From assembly GCA_002104935.1 (NCBI GenBank), contig MCGT01000009.1, positions 1 through 64,000 on the forward strand: 64,000 bases of DNA, given 5' to 3'. The notes beneath the pieces were generated by a model. That model had not been told where the DNA came from. It did no database searches and worked only from the letters and a program-made list of their open reading frames with translations. Source of the stretch: Hesseltinella vesiculosa. Lineage: Eukaryota; Mucoromycota; Mucoromycetes; Mucorales; Cunninghamellaceae. Positions 54,265-64,000 of this stretch are shown piece by piece. How positions within the stretch are numbered: position 1 is the stretch's first letter; each line of letters opens with the position of its first letter. The position numbers were made by a program, and so were the translations under genes.

Positions 54265-55952
54265 TTAAAGAAGTGATCGCTTGATCGGACCCTTTGGACC
54301 TTTGAATCGGTTTGCCGATGTTCCATTGACAATGCTTTCGCGAGATATCATGGTAATATGGTGTCCTTTGTGAACGCAGATTTCCAGAATTTGCTTGTGT
54401 TTTTTGACAAACTGGTGGACGTTTTGGGGATCACTGGATAGTCCACGATAGTCTAATACTACTAAACGAATTGGTTGTCGTGCTGTCTTGGCGAACATGA
54501 TAAAATCTAAAAACTCAAATGCAAAAAGAAAAAAAAAAAAGTCAAATGAATGAGAGCGTCGTTGCTGATTTTTCTTTACTCTGAGCCATTTTTACCAACA
54601 TTACCTTTTCAGTCCCCGCTGACATAACGTAACTGGTTCATAATGTTTTTGGTTGCTGCTGTGCGTTTTTCATCTCTTGCCAACAAATCTGAATCAGCGT
54701 TGATGTTGGCAGACACATAAACATGTTGGCATAGGTCTTTGATGCGTAAAATGTTGACCATTCTTTGTAAAAGTTGGACGCGCTTCTCTACCTTTTCACT
54801 GGTCTTGGATTTTCGTGGATAACCCACGTAATCCAGTCAGGTTTTTGTCGTACGGACTCTCGATATGAGGGATAATTGAGCACCTGCTGCAGAGCATGGT
54901 CTGATATCCCACAAAAAAAATGAGGCAAATCATTTTCTATGTGGAATTTAGTATAAACACAGCAAGTAATTCAATTAGAATCTTTTCTATGTTTATTTTT
55001 TTTTCGAATGAAGAAGAAAAAGAGAAGCCGAAAAAATAAAAGATTTAAGCAATTCGCGGAGTTGACTTGTGCACTTTGTCTTATTCTAGAACAAGTCTCC
55101 GCACAGTGGATCTCCCTCAGTTCTAGCATTAATACACCGTTCACGTCTTAGCTAGAGCGCATGCTACATTCTACATAGAGATAAATTGCTATTACCAATG
55201 TATTCTTCCTTGAGGACATAAAAATTCCGTCCAGTGACCACACCAGGGCCTTGACGGATGCTTTTGGTCGGACCAAACTGTGCCTCCTTCGACAACCAAC
55301 GGCTGATTTGGTAGGATGTGTAATCATGGTTTGCATCAGGAACACATTTCTGGATATACGAATGGAGATCGTCGACACTCATGCATTGATGTGTGTATTT
55401 GTCGATGTCAAATGAGGGTCGGTGGACAGTGACTGTTGCTTTGAATAAATCGATAATTCCGGATTTTGTCAATTCGATCGCTTTTAGCAAAAAAATAAAA
55501 CATAAACAGGTTTTCAACTTGTTAGGATCTCTTTTCCTTCTCCCCCATACGGCCATCTTACCATCGCTTTCGCCTTGGGAACTAGAAGGGCCTAGCAAGA
55601 GGGAAAAAAAAAGTAGGTTAGTTGCTAGAATACCAAGTGGATTTGAATAGTAGAGCTTACTGGTATCTCGTGATTGATCTCGTCCTGGCCCTTCTGTTGC
55701 AGACAAAGTGACGACTTTTGATATGCCTTGTGTTGTCGTTGGGATATCAGTATACTTATGATAAGTAAAGGGATCGCGGGCAACTACCTTCTTGCCAATG
55801 GCCATTGGGCGCCGAGTCCCAGTGTCAAAAGCATACACAACGTCAAATGGACTATCGTTGATCAATTGTTTGCAGCGTGCATTATTTTCTGGAGTGATTT
55901 CTTCACCAAGAAGCGAGCTTGCAGCTTCTCCTTTGGTAATAAGGCAATCCAT
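54265..55952 (-). pseudogene. Unrecognised multi-exon gene, frame-broken, with an LTR in an intron
   Basis: From ATG 55952: MDCLITKGEAASSLLGEEIT, FDVVYAFDTGTRRPMAIGKK, HQCMSVDDLHSYIQKCVPDA, YQISRWLSKEAQFGPTKSIR and NFYVLKEEYI. An intron holding a solo LTR (54940-55168) follows. Then DHALQQVLNYPSYRESVRQK and PDWITWVIHENPRPVK. At about 54785 a one-base shift is needed to enter KVEKRVQLLQRMVNILRIKD and LCQHVYVSANINADSDLL. A last possible exon is 54498-54265 (ARQPIRLVVLDYRGLSSDPQ). Introns have good GT-AG ends. I know no family for it. The shift may be a real lesion or a base error. Confidence 0.55.
54940..55168 (-). repeat. Solo LTR, family C (copy 4), TSD TTCTA, intronic
   Basis: A 229-bp divergent copy, on the minus strand from TGTAGCATGCGC to AATTCCACA, flanked by TTCTA on both sides (54935-54939 and 55169-55173). 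It shares GAACAAGTCTCCGCACAGTG and GGATCTCCCTCAG with the copies at 8.6-11.5 kb. It lies wholly inside an intron of the gene above, between EEYI and DHALQ. Confidence 0.85.
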
Positions 55953-56208
55953 TGTGACAAAAAAAAAAAAGTAAAAAAAGGGGCAGCTGCATTTTTATTT
56001 TAGCCGCCTTTTGCCAAAAAAATTGGTCGAACACCGACTACGCTGGATAGCACACATCAAAAAACACGCTAGTGATGCCCAATCAAAAAAATTAAAGTAG
56101 GGTAGTTCATTGTTTTTGCCTCCCCTCCTAACAACTTTCTGTGACTTCTTGGGTTTTGTATTTGTGAGTGATTATGCTTGTTACTGAAATAATAGTTTAT
56201 TTTATAAT

Positions 56209-56970
56209 ATGTCGAACAACTCCATCCTACCCTCGCGTGGTTCGTACCGCGACGTCTTGCTTTGCGACGACGACTCGCAAGGATCAGGTAGTAATCGTGC
56301 GTCGCCCACGTTTGTTGGCACCAGAGATGAACTGAAGGTGTATGTGAAAGACCTTGCGCAATCCCGGGGTTGTGATGTAAGTGTTGAAGTAGCAATTATC
56401 ACAAGAAGGATAGACGCCTGAAGAAGGTTCGATTCGAGTGCGAGCATGGCAAGAACGCAAATCGAAATCTACTGGTATATGAGAAACAACAACCAACCGC
56501 AAAGATTGCCCATTCAAATTGAATGCCTCGGTAACCCAAGTACGAGGTGTGATCATGGTTAGCGCGGTCACTTATTGTACCACTGGCGTATTACTGTCAA
56601 TAATCCCGCCCACAACCACACCATAATTAAGGATAGTGCCGCTCATCCTCTATCCCGGTGTTTGACGGTGGCCCAGCAAGAGGTCGTGCGTAGCACGTCC
56701 ACCTCAATGATTCGACCTCCAGACATTTGGAAGAGTTGATAACGAACGATCCCAACATTGCAATTGAACCCCGAATGGTTTACAACCTGCGGGCTAAATT
56801 TCGAATGGAAACCTTGGATGGTCGCACACCTATCCATGCGTTGATGACGGCGTTATGCCGTTTCCGCAAGTGATTGGTGTAAACCAGTTTATGGAAACCT
56901 TCAATGTGTGTACAGCATTTATGGCGAACGAAACCACAAGCAGGAAAGATTAAATGAAAAGGTTGGGGCG
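56209..56970 (+). pseudogene. Mutator-like transposase N-terminal remnant (FAR1-type zinc domain)
   Basis: Pieces in three frames: LKVYVKDLAQSRGCDV (56320-56376), then HKKDRRLKKVRFECEHGKNA and CPFKLNASVTQVRGV near 56500, then FGGP-like FDGGPARGR near 56655. Next come LITNDPNIAIEPRMVYNLRA and RMETLDGRTPIHALM near 56740-56840, and NQFMETFNVCTAFMANETT at 56880-56930. This order (C2H2-type FAR1 DNA-binding region, HNH-like linker, ...DIYNARA...GRTPIQAL, target-binding FKV..DCT) is that of MULE transposases. The DDE domain is missing. Dead fragment. Confidence 0.6.
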
Positions 56971-58518
56971 GGAGTAAGGGAAAGAGGGAAAAGAATGAAC
57001 ATGGAAAAGTATGATCCTGCACATAAAATGCATGGGGTGAATCGTGTCGACGTCATTTTTATTACAGTATCTTAAATTTGTTCAATTACCGGTAAAATGA
57101 TACAATAAAACACACCTGCGTTGTTATCGTCATACTTTCCATCTGTTGTCTGTCTCGTTACTATTGCAGTATTCTTTCTCCCCCTTCCTTGACCTCCTTG
57201 ACATCTGTCCTAGGGTTAGGGCAGCTATTTTTTAGTGCTGCGGTTTTTTTTTGGCATTTGAACTAAACCCTAACTCTTAAATGTTTATATGCGTAGGTTG
57301 TCCAAGCACCATTGGGCATCGTCTGGTACTGAAATCTTTGGCTTCTTTCTGGAGAGTGTAGATGCCGACGACTTTTTTTTTTTCTTCTTTTCTCCTTTTG
57401 CAGTGTAGATTACTGTATGTTTCTTCCTTGAAATGCCACCCAAAAAAGTCACACATGAACTTTGAAAATCAGAAGTGAAGAATTGATAAAATAAAAGGAG
57501 GTTCGGGAGTCAAATGTTCTCACCAGCCTCCATCTTTTTGCCGCAGTAGCAAGTGTAATAATGGCACCTTTATTCATGTTAAAAAATAAGAATGAGTAAA
57601 CTGGGACAAAGTGAAAGATATCGAACATTGACAATAAAAAGGAGCAGTAGAAAAACGTAGAAAAAAAAGAGTTTTAAAAAAAAGGAAAAGGGGAAAGGAT
57701 GGGGGCGATCAAAAAGCGACTTGCTTTTTATCAAAAAAAAAAAAGAAAACCAAGGTTCAGGGCTCGTGATAATTAACCCACAAAATGACATGACATCTTG
57801 ACCACAAGAGAAAAAAAATATAGAGAAGGGACAAGTATATTCACTCTCCATCTTGTTATCCAACACATGCCTTTTTGGCCGACATCATTTGCTACTGCTA
57901 TGCAACATTTGACGTCCATTAGACAAGTCAGCCGTTGGCTTACACTGCTACATTCTCTCCCCTTCTGCCAGGTTTTACGGTAGATGTGAAGCATGCTTTT
58001 ATGCTAGTGTAGCCCATCAGAAAGTAACAGTGGAGCCCGGGAGCTTCACATAAACAACTTGCATCATATACAAGTGCCCTGCAAAATCCGGTGATGATCG
58101 GTGGAAAATTTATTTTTGGCGCACATTTAGGCTCCCTATGTTTTCGTTCAAAAATGGCCAGGGGACCCTTGGGGATTTTGAAAAATCAAAAAACCATGAA
58201 AGATCGGCTTTGAGCTGATAGATCCAACTCATTTTTTGTGTGGATATCGACATCGACAGCACCTAATGATGCTGGAAATAAGCACACCGATTGAGCAAGG
58301 TTGACCAGCCAAAGTTTGAAGCATCATGATTTCCAATCTCCGATCCCCAGCTAAAAAAGCGTCGAAAACGAGACAAACCAGGAAAAAACCGCTTTGCCAA
58401 AATCGACTTCCTTCGATCAGCTTCAAATTTTTCATAGTGATAATACATGAAAAGTGATGACCACGGTAAAAATATTAGCCTTCATGGATCACTCGATGAT
58501 GAAATAGAGCCACTGGTT
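56971..58518. other. Long spacer without a recognised gene
   Basis: AT-rich with many A/T tracts and small ORFs lacking motifs. Around 57210-57290 are CTAGGGTTAGGG and AAACCCTAACTC, telomere-like in sequence but only about two units each. Nothing else is seen. Confidence 0.4.
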
Positions 58519-59130
58519 TTATTCAAGTTCGCCCATCCTGAAAAAAAAAATTACTCCTTGCTTGACTCGTCATAGGTATCCACCGCCCTTGACTCATAGT
58601 TTGGGCATCACAGCCAAGTGTCCCACTCAGCACCAGCTGGACAGCGTACTGAACGTCATGGTCCAAGATTATTTTGCGGCCAGACCGCTGAGCCAAAAAG
58701 TTGGCTTCTTCCATGACTCTATTCATGGTGTCGTTCAGCAGTCCGTCAACCGCTTTTACACCGCCGGCTTGAACCAAGACATTGACATGGTTAGATTTGA
58801 GAGCTCTAACCATGGCCGCTTGGTAGCCGTGTGTAGCTTTTCCTTTTGCAGGCGCTAGATCTACATTCAACTATGTGAGCTCGTATTAAATTCAATTTCT
58901 CAATTACCTTTGTAATGGTCTTTCAGCTCAGCGTCCGTGTGCACATAAACAGGTTGCACGCTGGGTTCATTCGTTGGGATAGAATGAAATGACGCAACCG
59001 AGACTGCGCTGGAAGTTGTAGAAGAGCCAAAAGCATCTATTTCATTCATGAACCACGAAGTTGGAGATGGACATAATCATAGAACCCATCCCTTACCGTA
59101 ATCTGCCAAGGGTGAAGTAGAGTGTTCCAT
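58519..59130 (-). CDS. Divergent histone H2B-like protein with long N-terminal extension
   Basis: Exons from ATG 59130: MEHSTSPLADYDAFGSSTTS with a Ser-rich, non-basic leader (NEPSVQPVYVHTDAELKDHY), then a histone fold. GYQAAMVRALKSNHVNVLVQ aligns with the H2B SYxxYIYKVLKQVHP helix. GGVKAVDGLLNDTMNRVMEE and ANFLAQRSGRKI match SSKAMxIMNSFVNDIFERIA/EASRLAHYNKRS. DHDVQYAVQLVLSGTLGCDA matches REIQTAVRLxLPGELAKHA. A 48-nt GT-AG intron near the end yields SQGRMGELE and stop at 58519; without it the tail is longer. It lacks the Lys-rich H2B tail, so it is probably an H2B variant or chromatin-related histone-fold protein. Confidence 0.7.
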
Positions 59131-59263
59131 AATGATGAATAGAAAAGAAAGAGAAAATTAACGTTTTTTTATGAGCCTGGTCAGGAGTATTACTTGCTTT
59201 CTTTTTCTTTTTCGTTGTCTTTTTTCGCTCTCGTTTTCTTTGTATTTGAGGGGAATAGCAATT

Positions 59264-59935
59264 ATGCTGCAAGCAGATGAAGTGCGGAGGGCCACTGAAG
59301 CAAAACAAAATGCCTTGGAGGCTAAATACATATTCTGCGGCCACTGCAAACTCCAGTTGACCGACGATGCCGATCCCACTCTGCCCCCAATGCTCGCAGC
59401 AGCACATGCCAGAATGGAACATTACCACTGCATCAGCCGTGTTCGCTTCTGCATTTTGCACCAGCTAGAGCTGGTGCTGAAGCCCGAGGATACCCGTTGC
59501 AATACTGAAACAACGATGTCCGACGTCAGGTGCTTGCCTTGAAGGCAAACTTCATGGATATGATCGCAGGAAGCCCCAGCCATTTCCGCGATCGCGTGCT
59601 GAAGCTGCAGGCCAATGAAGGGGTTGTAGCCAGAAACGACATGTCGTATATTGGAGATGAAAATAATACAGACATCATCGTAAGTTTTTTTATGTTTTAT
59701 TTTCTTTACATAAAATTTTTAGTCCGGTTACTATGGTCCTCGAGGCTTCTCCGTGATTGCGAATGCAAATGGTGACATGTACCTTGATACGGCGAATGTA
59801 ATCCAGGATTTTCGTGTGCAGATTACACCCAGCAAATTCTGGTACCACTGCTTAAAGAAATCCAGGGTGATTACGGTTTAACTGTGGTTACTGAGATTCG
59901 AGAACTGTCAATATTAATGGCATGACGTCGAACAG
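59264..59935 (+). pseudogene. RTC4-like domain protein, frame-broken
   Basis: N-terminus MLQADEVRRATEAKQNALEA, a CGHC pair (KYIFCGHCKLQL) and FCILHQLELVLKP. After a frameshift near 59485 comes GYPLQY, a TGA at 59508, and then NNDVRRQVLALKANFMDMIA and PSHFRDRVLKLQ. A GT-AG intron (59680-59721) joins to SGYYGPRGFSVIAN. A final frameshift near 59830 leads to QILVPLLKEIQGDYGLTVVT. This order (CxxC, H..E, VLxLKxxFxxI, YGPRGF, LVPE-like) is that of the RTC4-like domain of unknown function in fungi. Three lesions make it a pseudogene unless the assembly is faulty. It is divergent from the H2B-like gene, 133 bp apart. Confidence 0.6.
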
Positions 59936-60093
59936 GGTAGGGTGACGAAAATTCTTTCTTGGGGGTTTCGCCAATCACAAGCAGAGGGCTTTCCGCAAGC
60001 CGGAGTCATCCGACCATTAAATTTGAGGAGCTCCTGTGTTTTTTTTTTTTCCTTTTCTTTCCACCGTCTTCTCTGTTAAAAAAAACCTTCGCC

Positions 60094-60704
60094 ATGGCTC
60101 GTCAAGTAATGAAGAAACCTGACCTTAAGAAGGAATGCACTTACCTCTTATTTTCACTTAGACTCGCCGTTCTGCTCCTGCACAACAAACTCGTTCGGCT
60201 CATACTATGTCCCGACCTGCTGCTCCCCCTGCCCGCCAACCCGCCCCTGCTCAACAACAACACCATGCTCCTCCTCCCCAACAACACGCCATGGCTCCCG
60301 CTGCTCCTGCTGCTCCTGCTGTTGCTGCTCCTCAACCTCAACAGCCTGGTTTGTTCGCTCAAAGTAAGCCTTGCTGACAAAAAAAAACTTTTTTTATTGA
60401 CTTCTTTTTTTTTACAGTGGCCACGACTGCTGCCGGGGTGGCCGTGGGTAGCGCTGCTGGCCATGCTATCAGCTCGGGTGTATCATCTCTGTTTGGTGGT
60501 TCTTCCGATAGCCAACCCCAAGAAGTCCCTCAACAACAACAATATCAACAACCCGTTTACCAACAAGCTCCACAAGGTGCCACTTGTGAAGTCGATGCCA
60601 AGGCGTTTACCCACTGTTTGGAAACCAACAACAATGACGTCACTGCCTGTCAATGGTACTTGGATCAATTGAAGGCTTGTCAACAAATGGCTCAACAATA
60701 TTAG
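60094..60704 (+). CDS. MIX17: CHCHD2/10-type twin-CX9C mitochondrial protein (Mix17)
   Basis: Three exons (60094-60105, 60162-60363, 60418-60704). The first exon is only four codons (MARQ). An Arg/Ala/Pro/Gln-rich leader (TRRSAPAQQTRSAHTMSRPA) looks like a mitochondrial targeting region. The hydrophobic Gly-rich core MATTAAGVAVGSAAGHAISS follows, then a Gln-rich linker and the CHCH domain. Its two CX9C pairs, CEVDAKAFTHC and CQWYLDQLKAC, fold by Mia40-dependent disulfide formation. The protein acts in the intermembrane space near cristae junctions and respiratory complexes. Confidence 0.9.
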
Positions 60705-60769
60705 ATTTAATTTTGCATACTTCTAAAAGACATTAAAAAAGTTCAATTTTGCACGGCAAAGCCTGCAAT

Positions 60770-62010
60770 TTAAGGCAAATCCATGGGTAGGGATTTCTTC
60801 TGTGCCTTATAACAGGTGTTACATTTTTGATATAGCAAATTGGCGGTGTCCAGATCAATTGATAAGGGCTGTTCACCAACGTAGGTTTTGCCCCATCGAT
60901 TCGTTAAAGAGAGGTATCGGATTGTAGTAGTCAAGACGAGAAGTGGAGCAAAGGCCACATAAGCATCGGCAAAGGCACCTCGGTAGGCTGTGATGTTTTG
61001 AGAAGTGACTCCTAGAAATCGCATCTAAGGTTTCAAATTAAAAATTTGTAAAATGATCCGTAAAGATAGGTCCCAAAGTTTACAATGTAGTGAAGAATAA
61101 CTCGGAACATCGTAATCCAAGCAGGCAAATCACCAATGCTGCTTGCCACCACGCCAGGTGAAGTTGTGAATGACGAAATGGCTAAGTTACTCTTCTTGAA
61201 GTGATCATGGCTTGCTGTTGCAAGTAAATCACATGCCCATTTTGACGATTCGTACGGAACTTCACTGACAAGGTCCAAAAAAAAAAAAAAACCTAAGATT
61301 CAGGTGTGTATTTCATTTTTAGCGCTTACCTTTTCACGCCTTGCCAATCATTCATATCAAAACAGGTATCATCAGCGGTGATAGAGCTTGTCCAAATAAC
61401 ACGACCATCGCCTGACGCAGCTAGCAAAGTTTCTAGTTCTCGCATCTGCATCAATATGATAAAATGAATGAGCAGACAGATCGCTTTGATGCAAGGGTAT
61501 TCACCATGACGAAATGACCAAACACGTTGGCAGCAAAGACTTTGCCCATGCCTTCTTGATTCAGCTCGCCCACGATCTGTTTCGTAGCATCGGATCGCTC
61601 CAACAAACCCACAGGATCAGTCAAGGCAAGCTTGAATGTTTGATACCAATTTATACCATGCGCGCTTAGAATGCCAGCATTGCAGAATATATGACTGACA
61701 GCTGAGTACCTGAATACGGCAAGAAAAAAAAAAGTCAAGGTTTAACCAAAAAGCGACTTTCCGTAGCATACCTATTCTTGATGGCAGTACAAAAACTCAA
61801 AACACTCGTAGCACTAGCCACATCAACCAGTTCGACATGGATCAATGCAGTTGGGAACTCTTCCATCAAGCTCGCTCTGGCTCGAGAAGCCCGATCTGGA
61901 TTTCGACAGGCCATAACTATCTGAATATCAGGGTTCGTTTGCAAAAGTTGTTGGACAATGCCATAGCCGACTCCTGAATTGGCGCCTGTGACAATGGCAG
62001 TTTGTTCCAT
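60770..62010 (-). CDS. ERG27: 3-keto-steroid reductase (Erg27/HSD17B7-like SDR)
   Basis: Five exons. The Rossmann start TAIVTGANSGVGYGIVQQLL has the TGxxxGxG motif, then IVMACRNPDRASRARASL and a NAG motif (IFCNAGILSAHGINW). The extended loop before KVFAANVFGHFVM is typical of this family. VIWTSS is the catalytic Ser strand and YESSKWACDLL the YxxxK. ISSFTTSPGVVASSI and a C-terminal SLTNRWGKTYVGE end it. It reduces 3-keto sterol intermediates during C4 demethylation in ergosterol synthesis. One intron (61287 region) holds a 14-nt T/A tract. Its start is 157 bp from the MIOS-like start, a divergent arrangement. Confidence 0.85.
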
Positions 62011-62166
62011 GAAGAATTAATATTAAGGGTGGACTCCAAAGAAAAGAAGAAAAAAGAGAGAGAGGAGGACCGTCGTCCAAAATGGAAACTCCGCACTTTT
62101 TTTTTTTTTTGGGGGGGGGGGAGGGAAGGCTGCTTCTTTTTCTTGTACTTTCCTAATTTTGACCTC

Positions 62167-64000
62167 ATGAATGGACCCATATCTTGGCAGCCGAAAGGGC
62201 AGTGTGTGGTTGGAGCAAACGAAAACCAATTGCTATGGGGTGTGCCATTAATGATGGACCACTCTAGGTAAATAGTCTCCTAAAGGATTCCATAAAAAAG
62301 AACTGACATTCACCCACGTGTTTTTTTTGTAGCAAGAATGGTATAACTCTGGAACCTGAGGAAGACATTTCAACCGTCATGTATAAACGAGCCCAAGCCG
62401 GTTATCAAATCAATGTAATGCAGCATTATTATTCTCCTTCCTGCTCCTTTTCTTAATGAACTTCTAATTCTTTGTTTTCCAGTGCGAAGAAAACAAGAAA
62501 CTGCTAAAAGCAGACGTCTCTCTGGAAGCTGTGTGGTCTTGGCTTGACCGTAAGACTTCACATTGTCCACATTATTCAATTGTTGCCAATGACAATTTCC
62601 TGTTACCGTACTCCAGGAGCGAGCGCATCCCCAATATATTTTCGAGGCATTTACAATATTTTTGCTGGCTCTGGTAAACGACCCAAGTCTTGCTAACTTG
62701 ACAGGTAGTAAGTTTCCTTTTTTTGCAGGTCGAAAACTGTCTCCAGCCAACTCTCCTATGGAAGCTAATCGAAATAAACCCACCAAAAAACAATCGCAAC
62801 AAGATCAAGAACCTCAGCTATTCATTATAACAGAAACAAACAAATTGGACCAACGCAGATTGGCGCTACAAGCCTGTGGTTTTGGTGTCTCCAAGCCGCA
62901 AATGGATCAACTTTTGTCAGAGTAAATAGCCAAGAGGAAACCAGAGGACAACCATTTTCGTATAGAACTAAGCATATATTATTTACCAGGTTACAAGAAC
63001 AAGGCGACGACGACAAAGCAGCCGCATGGGCTTTGTTCAATGGTCTTCACGACCGCGCCATCGAAATTTTATCCGAGGCCAAGGACCCTGACAAAAGTAA
63101 AAAAAAAAAAAAAAGTGTTTGCTTAAGTGAGAAATATCTCAATCGATTGGTGTTTTAGGCTTCCAACGCAAACTGATATCGATGGTTCTGGATAAAAGTC
63201 AAGACGCCTCTCATAATGACACATGGCAACAGCTCTGTGACCAACTGATCGCGCAAGTTTGCGACCAGCCTTACCTCCGAGCTATTTTCAAGTATATCTC
63301 TGCCAACGATTGGACACCTGTCCTGGACGACGAGTCATTACGTTTGCAAGAACGCCTGGTCATTGCCCTTCGATTTTTAGATGACGACAAGGTAAGAAAT
63401 GGATCATTCAATCCCGCGCATTTTTTTTTTTACACGCCTCTTGTGGTAGCTGACGGCCTATCTCTCGCGCACATTGAGCTCGTCGATTCTCTCTGGAAAT
63501 TTGGAAGGGTTGATGTTGACTGGTTTATATACCCAAGGCATGGATTTGCTTGAAAGCCATGTGAACCAAACAAGCGATGTACAAACTGCTGCTTTGATCA
63601 TCAGCTTGGTGGTTCCCAGGAAACTGCAGGATCCACGTGCTGACGAATGGATTGAATGGTAGTGACGGCAACAACAACAACAACAACAGAAAGAAAAGAG
63701 TTAGCGGTGCTTATCTCGCTTTTGATTCCGATAGCTATCGAACGCTACTGGACAGATGGCAACTTTGGCATCATCGAGCCAAATTTGATATTCAGCGAGG
63801 TAAATTGATGCACGCGCCCGAGGATATTGCTCCACCACAAGTCTATGTTCGGTGTACATTTTGTGCCCAAACTCTTGGTCATAGCATTGTGGCTCCCAAC
63901 GTCAAAAGCCGTGATGGAAAGCGCGTAAATGTACAAGCAAGCATGTCGCCCTCGTCTGCAAACCGCATCACAAGCAAACAAAAGGTACCTCGCTCATATG
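62167..64000 (+). CDS. SEA4: MIOS/Sea4 (GATOR2/SEACAT) C-terminal two-thirds, 3'-partial
   Basis: At least eight exons, running off the window. It begins MNGPISWQPKGQCVVGANEN, resembling only the last beta-propeller blade. EEDISTVMYKRAQAGYQI, GIYNIFAGSG and RRLALQACGFG follow. Then come KAAAWALFNGLHDRAIEILS, QLIAQVCDQPYLRAIFKYIS, LTAYLSRTLSSSILSGNLEG, MLTGLYTQGMDLLESHVNQT and YRTLLDRWQLWHHRAKFDIQ. A zinc-binding RCTFCAQTLG starts the C-terminal RING-like module. Human and yeast proteins have a full N-terminal WD40 propeller of about 350 residues, which has no room here because ERG27 lies 157 bp upstream. It regulates TORC1 by amino-acid supply. Confidence 0.85.

Noticed and set aside
57205..57290. 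Telomere-like TTAGGG and CCCTAA motifs
   Set aside because: Only about two units on each side, separated by unrelated sequence, inside ordinary intergenic DNA; too short for an interstitial telomere.

Overview
This window looks like a gene-dense nuclear contig from an early-diverging fungus, most likely Mucoromycota/Mucorales (an inference). The gene set is fungal: a PMA-type H+-ATPase, a secreted GH18 chitinase, GCN20, ERG27, SEY1 and AKR1. It also holds a metazoan-like MED19 and MIOS. Introns are short (about 45-70 nt) with T-rich 3' ends. I saw no tRNA, rRNA or CRISPR array. Splice sites were placed by eye from reading-frame continuity and family motifs.

Layout. (1) Positions 1-14.6 kb are a retroelement graveyard. 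It holds two Ty3/gypsy fragments and many broken two-ORF, poly(A)-tailed LINEs, peppered with solo LTRs of at least four families. Several LTRs keep exact 5-bp target duplications. A pair of inverted LTRs brackets an inverted 2.35-kb block; turning it back restores an almost complete LINE. (2) Positions 15.0-16.1 kb hold a broken Tc1-type (DD34E) transposase abutting a 449-bp palindromic MITE. (3) A membrane-anchored FKBP gene (16.5-17.2 kb) is followed by more LINE debris to 20.4 kb. (4) Positions 20.9-38.4 kb are housekeeping: a Nup155-type nucleoporin, ALY/REF, an NVJ2-like SMP protein, MED19, a CRAL-TRIO protein, chitinase, H+-ATPase and GCN20. (5) Positions 38.48-42.32 kb are a 3.84-kb element with terminal inverted repeats of the same family as the MITE. 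It carries a decayed Fanzor (eukaryotic TnpB, RNA-guided nuclease family) gene plus two small helix-turn-helix ORFs. This is the most interesting object in the window. (6) Positions 42.6-64 kb hold SEY1, AKR1, ORC5, a PP4 catalytic subunit with 21-bp tandem repeats upstream, an unrecognised broken gene with a solo LTR in an intron, a Mutator-like remnant, a divergent histone H2B-like gene, a broken RTC4-like gene, a CHCHD2/MIX17 protein, ERG27, and MIOS/SEA4 running off the end.

The intact genes do not form one pathway. Loose themes are membranes and lipids (SEY1, NVJ2-like, CRAL-TRIO, ERG27, AKR1, H+-ATPase), transcription and mRNA export (MED19, ALY/REF, nucleoporin), nutrient sensing (GCN20, MIOS) and replication or damage control (ORC5, PP4c). 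The two TIR elements, the DD34E transposase and the Fanzor gene together suggest a Tc1/mariner-like transposon family carrying a Fanzor, now decaying here.
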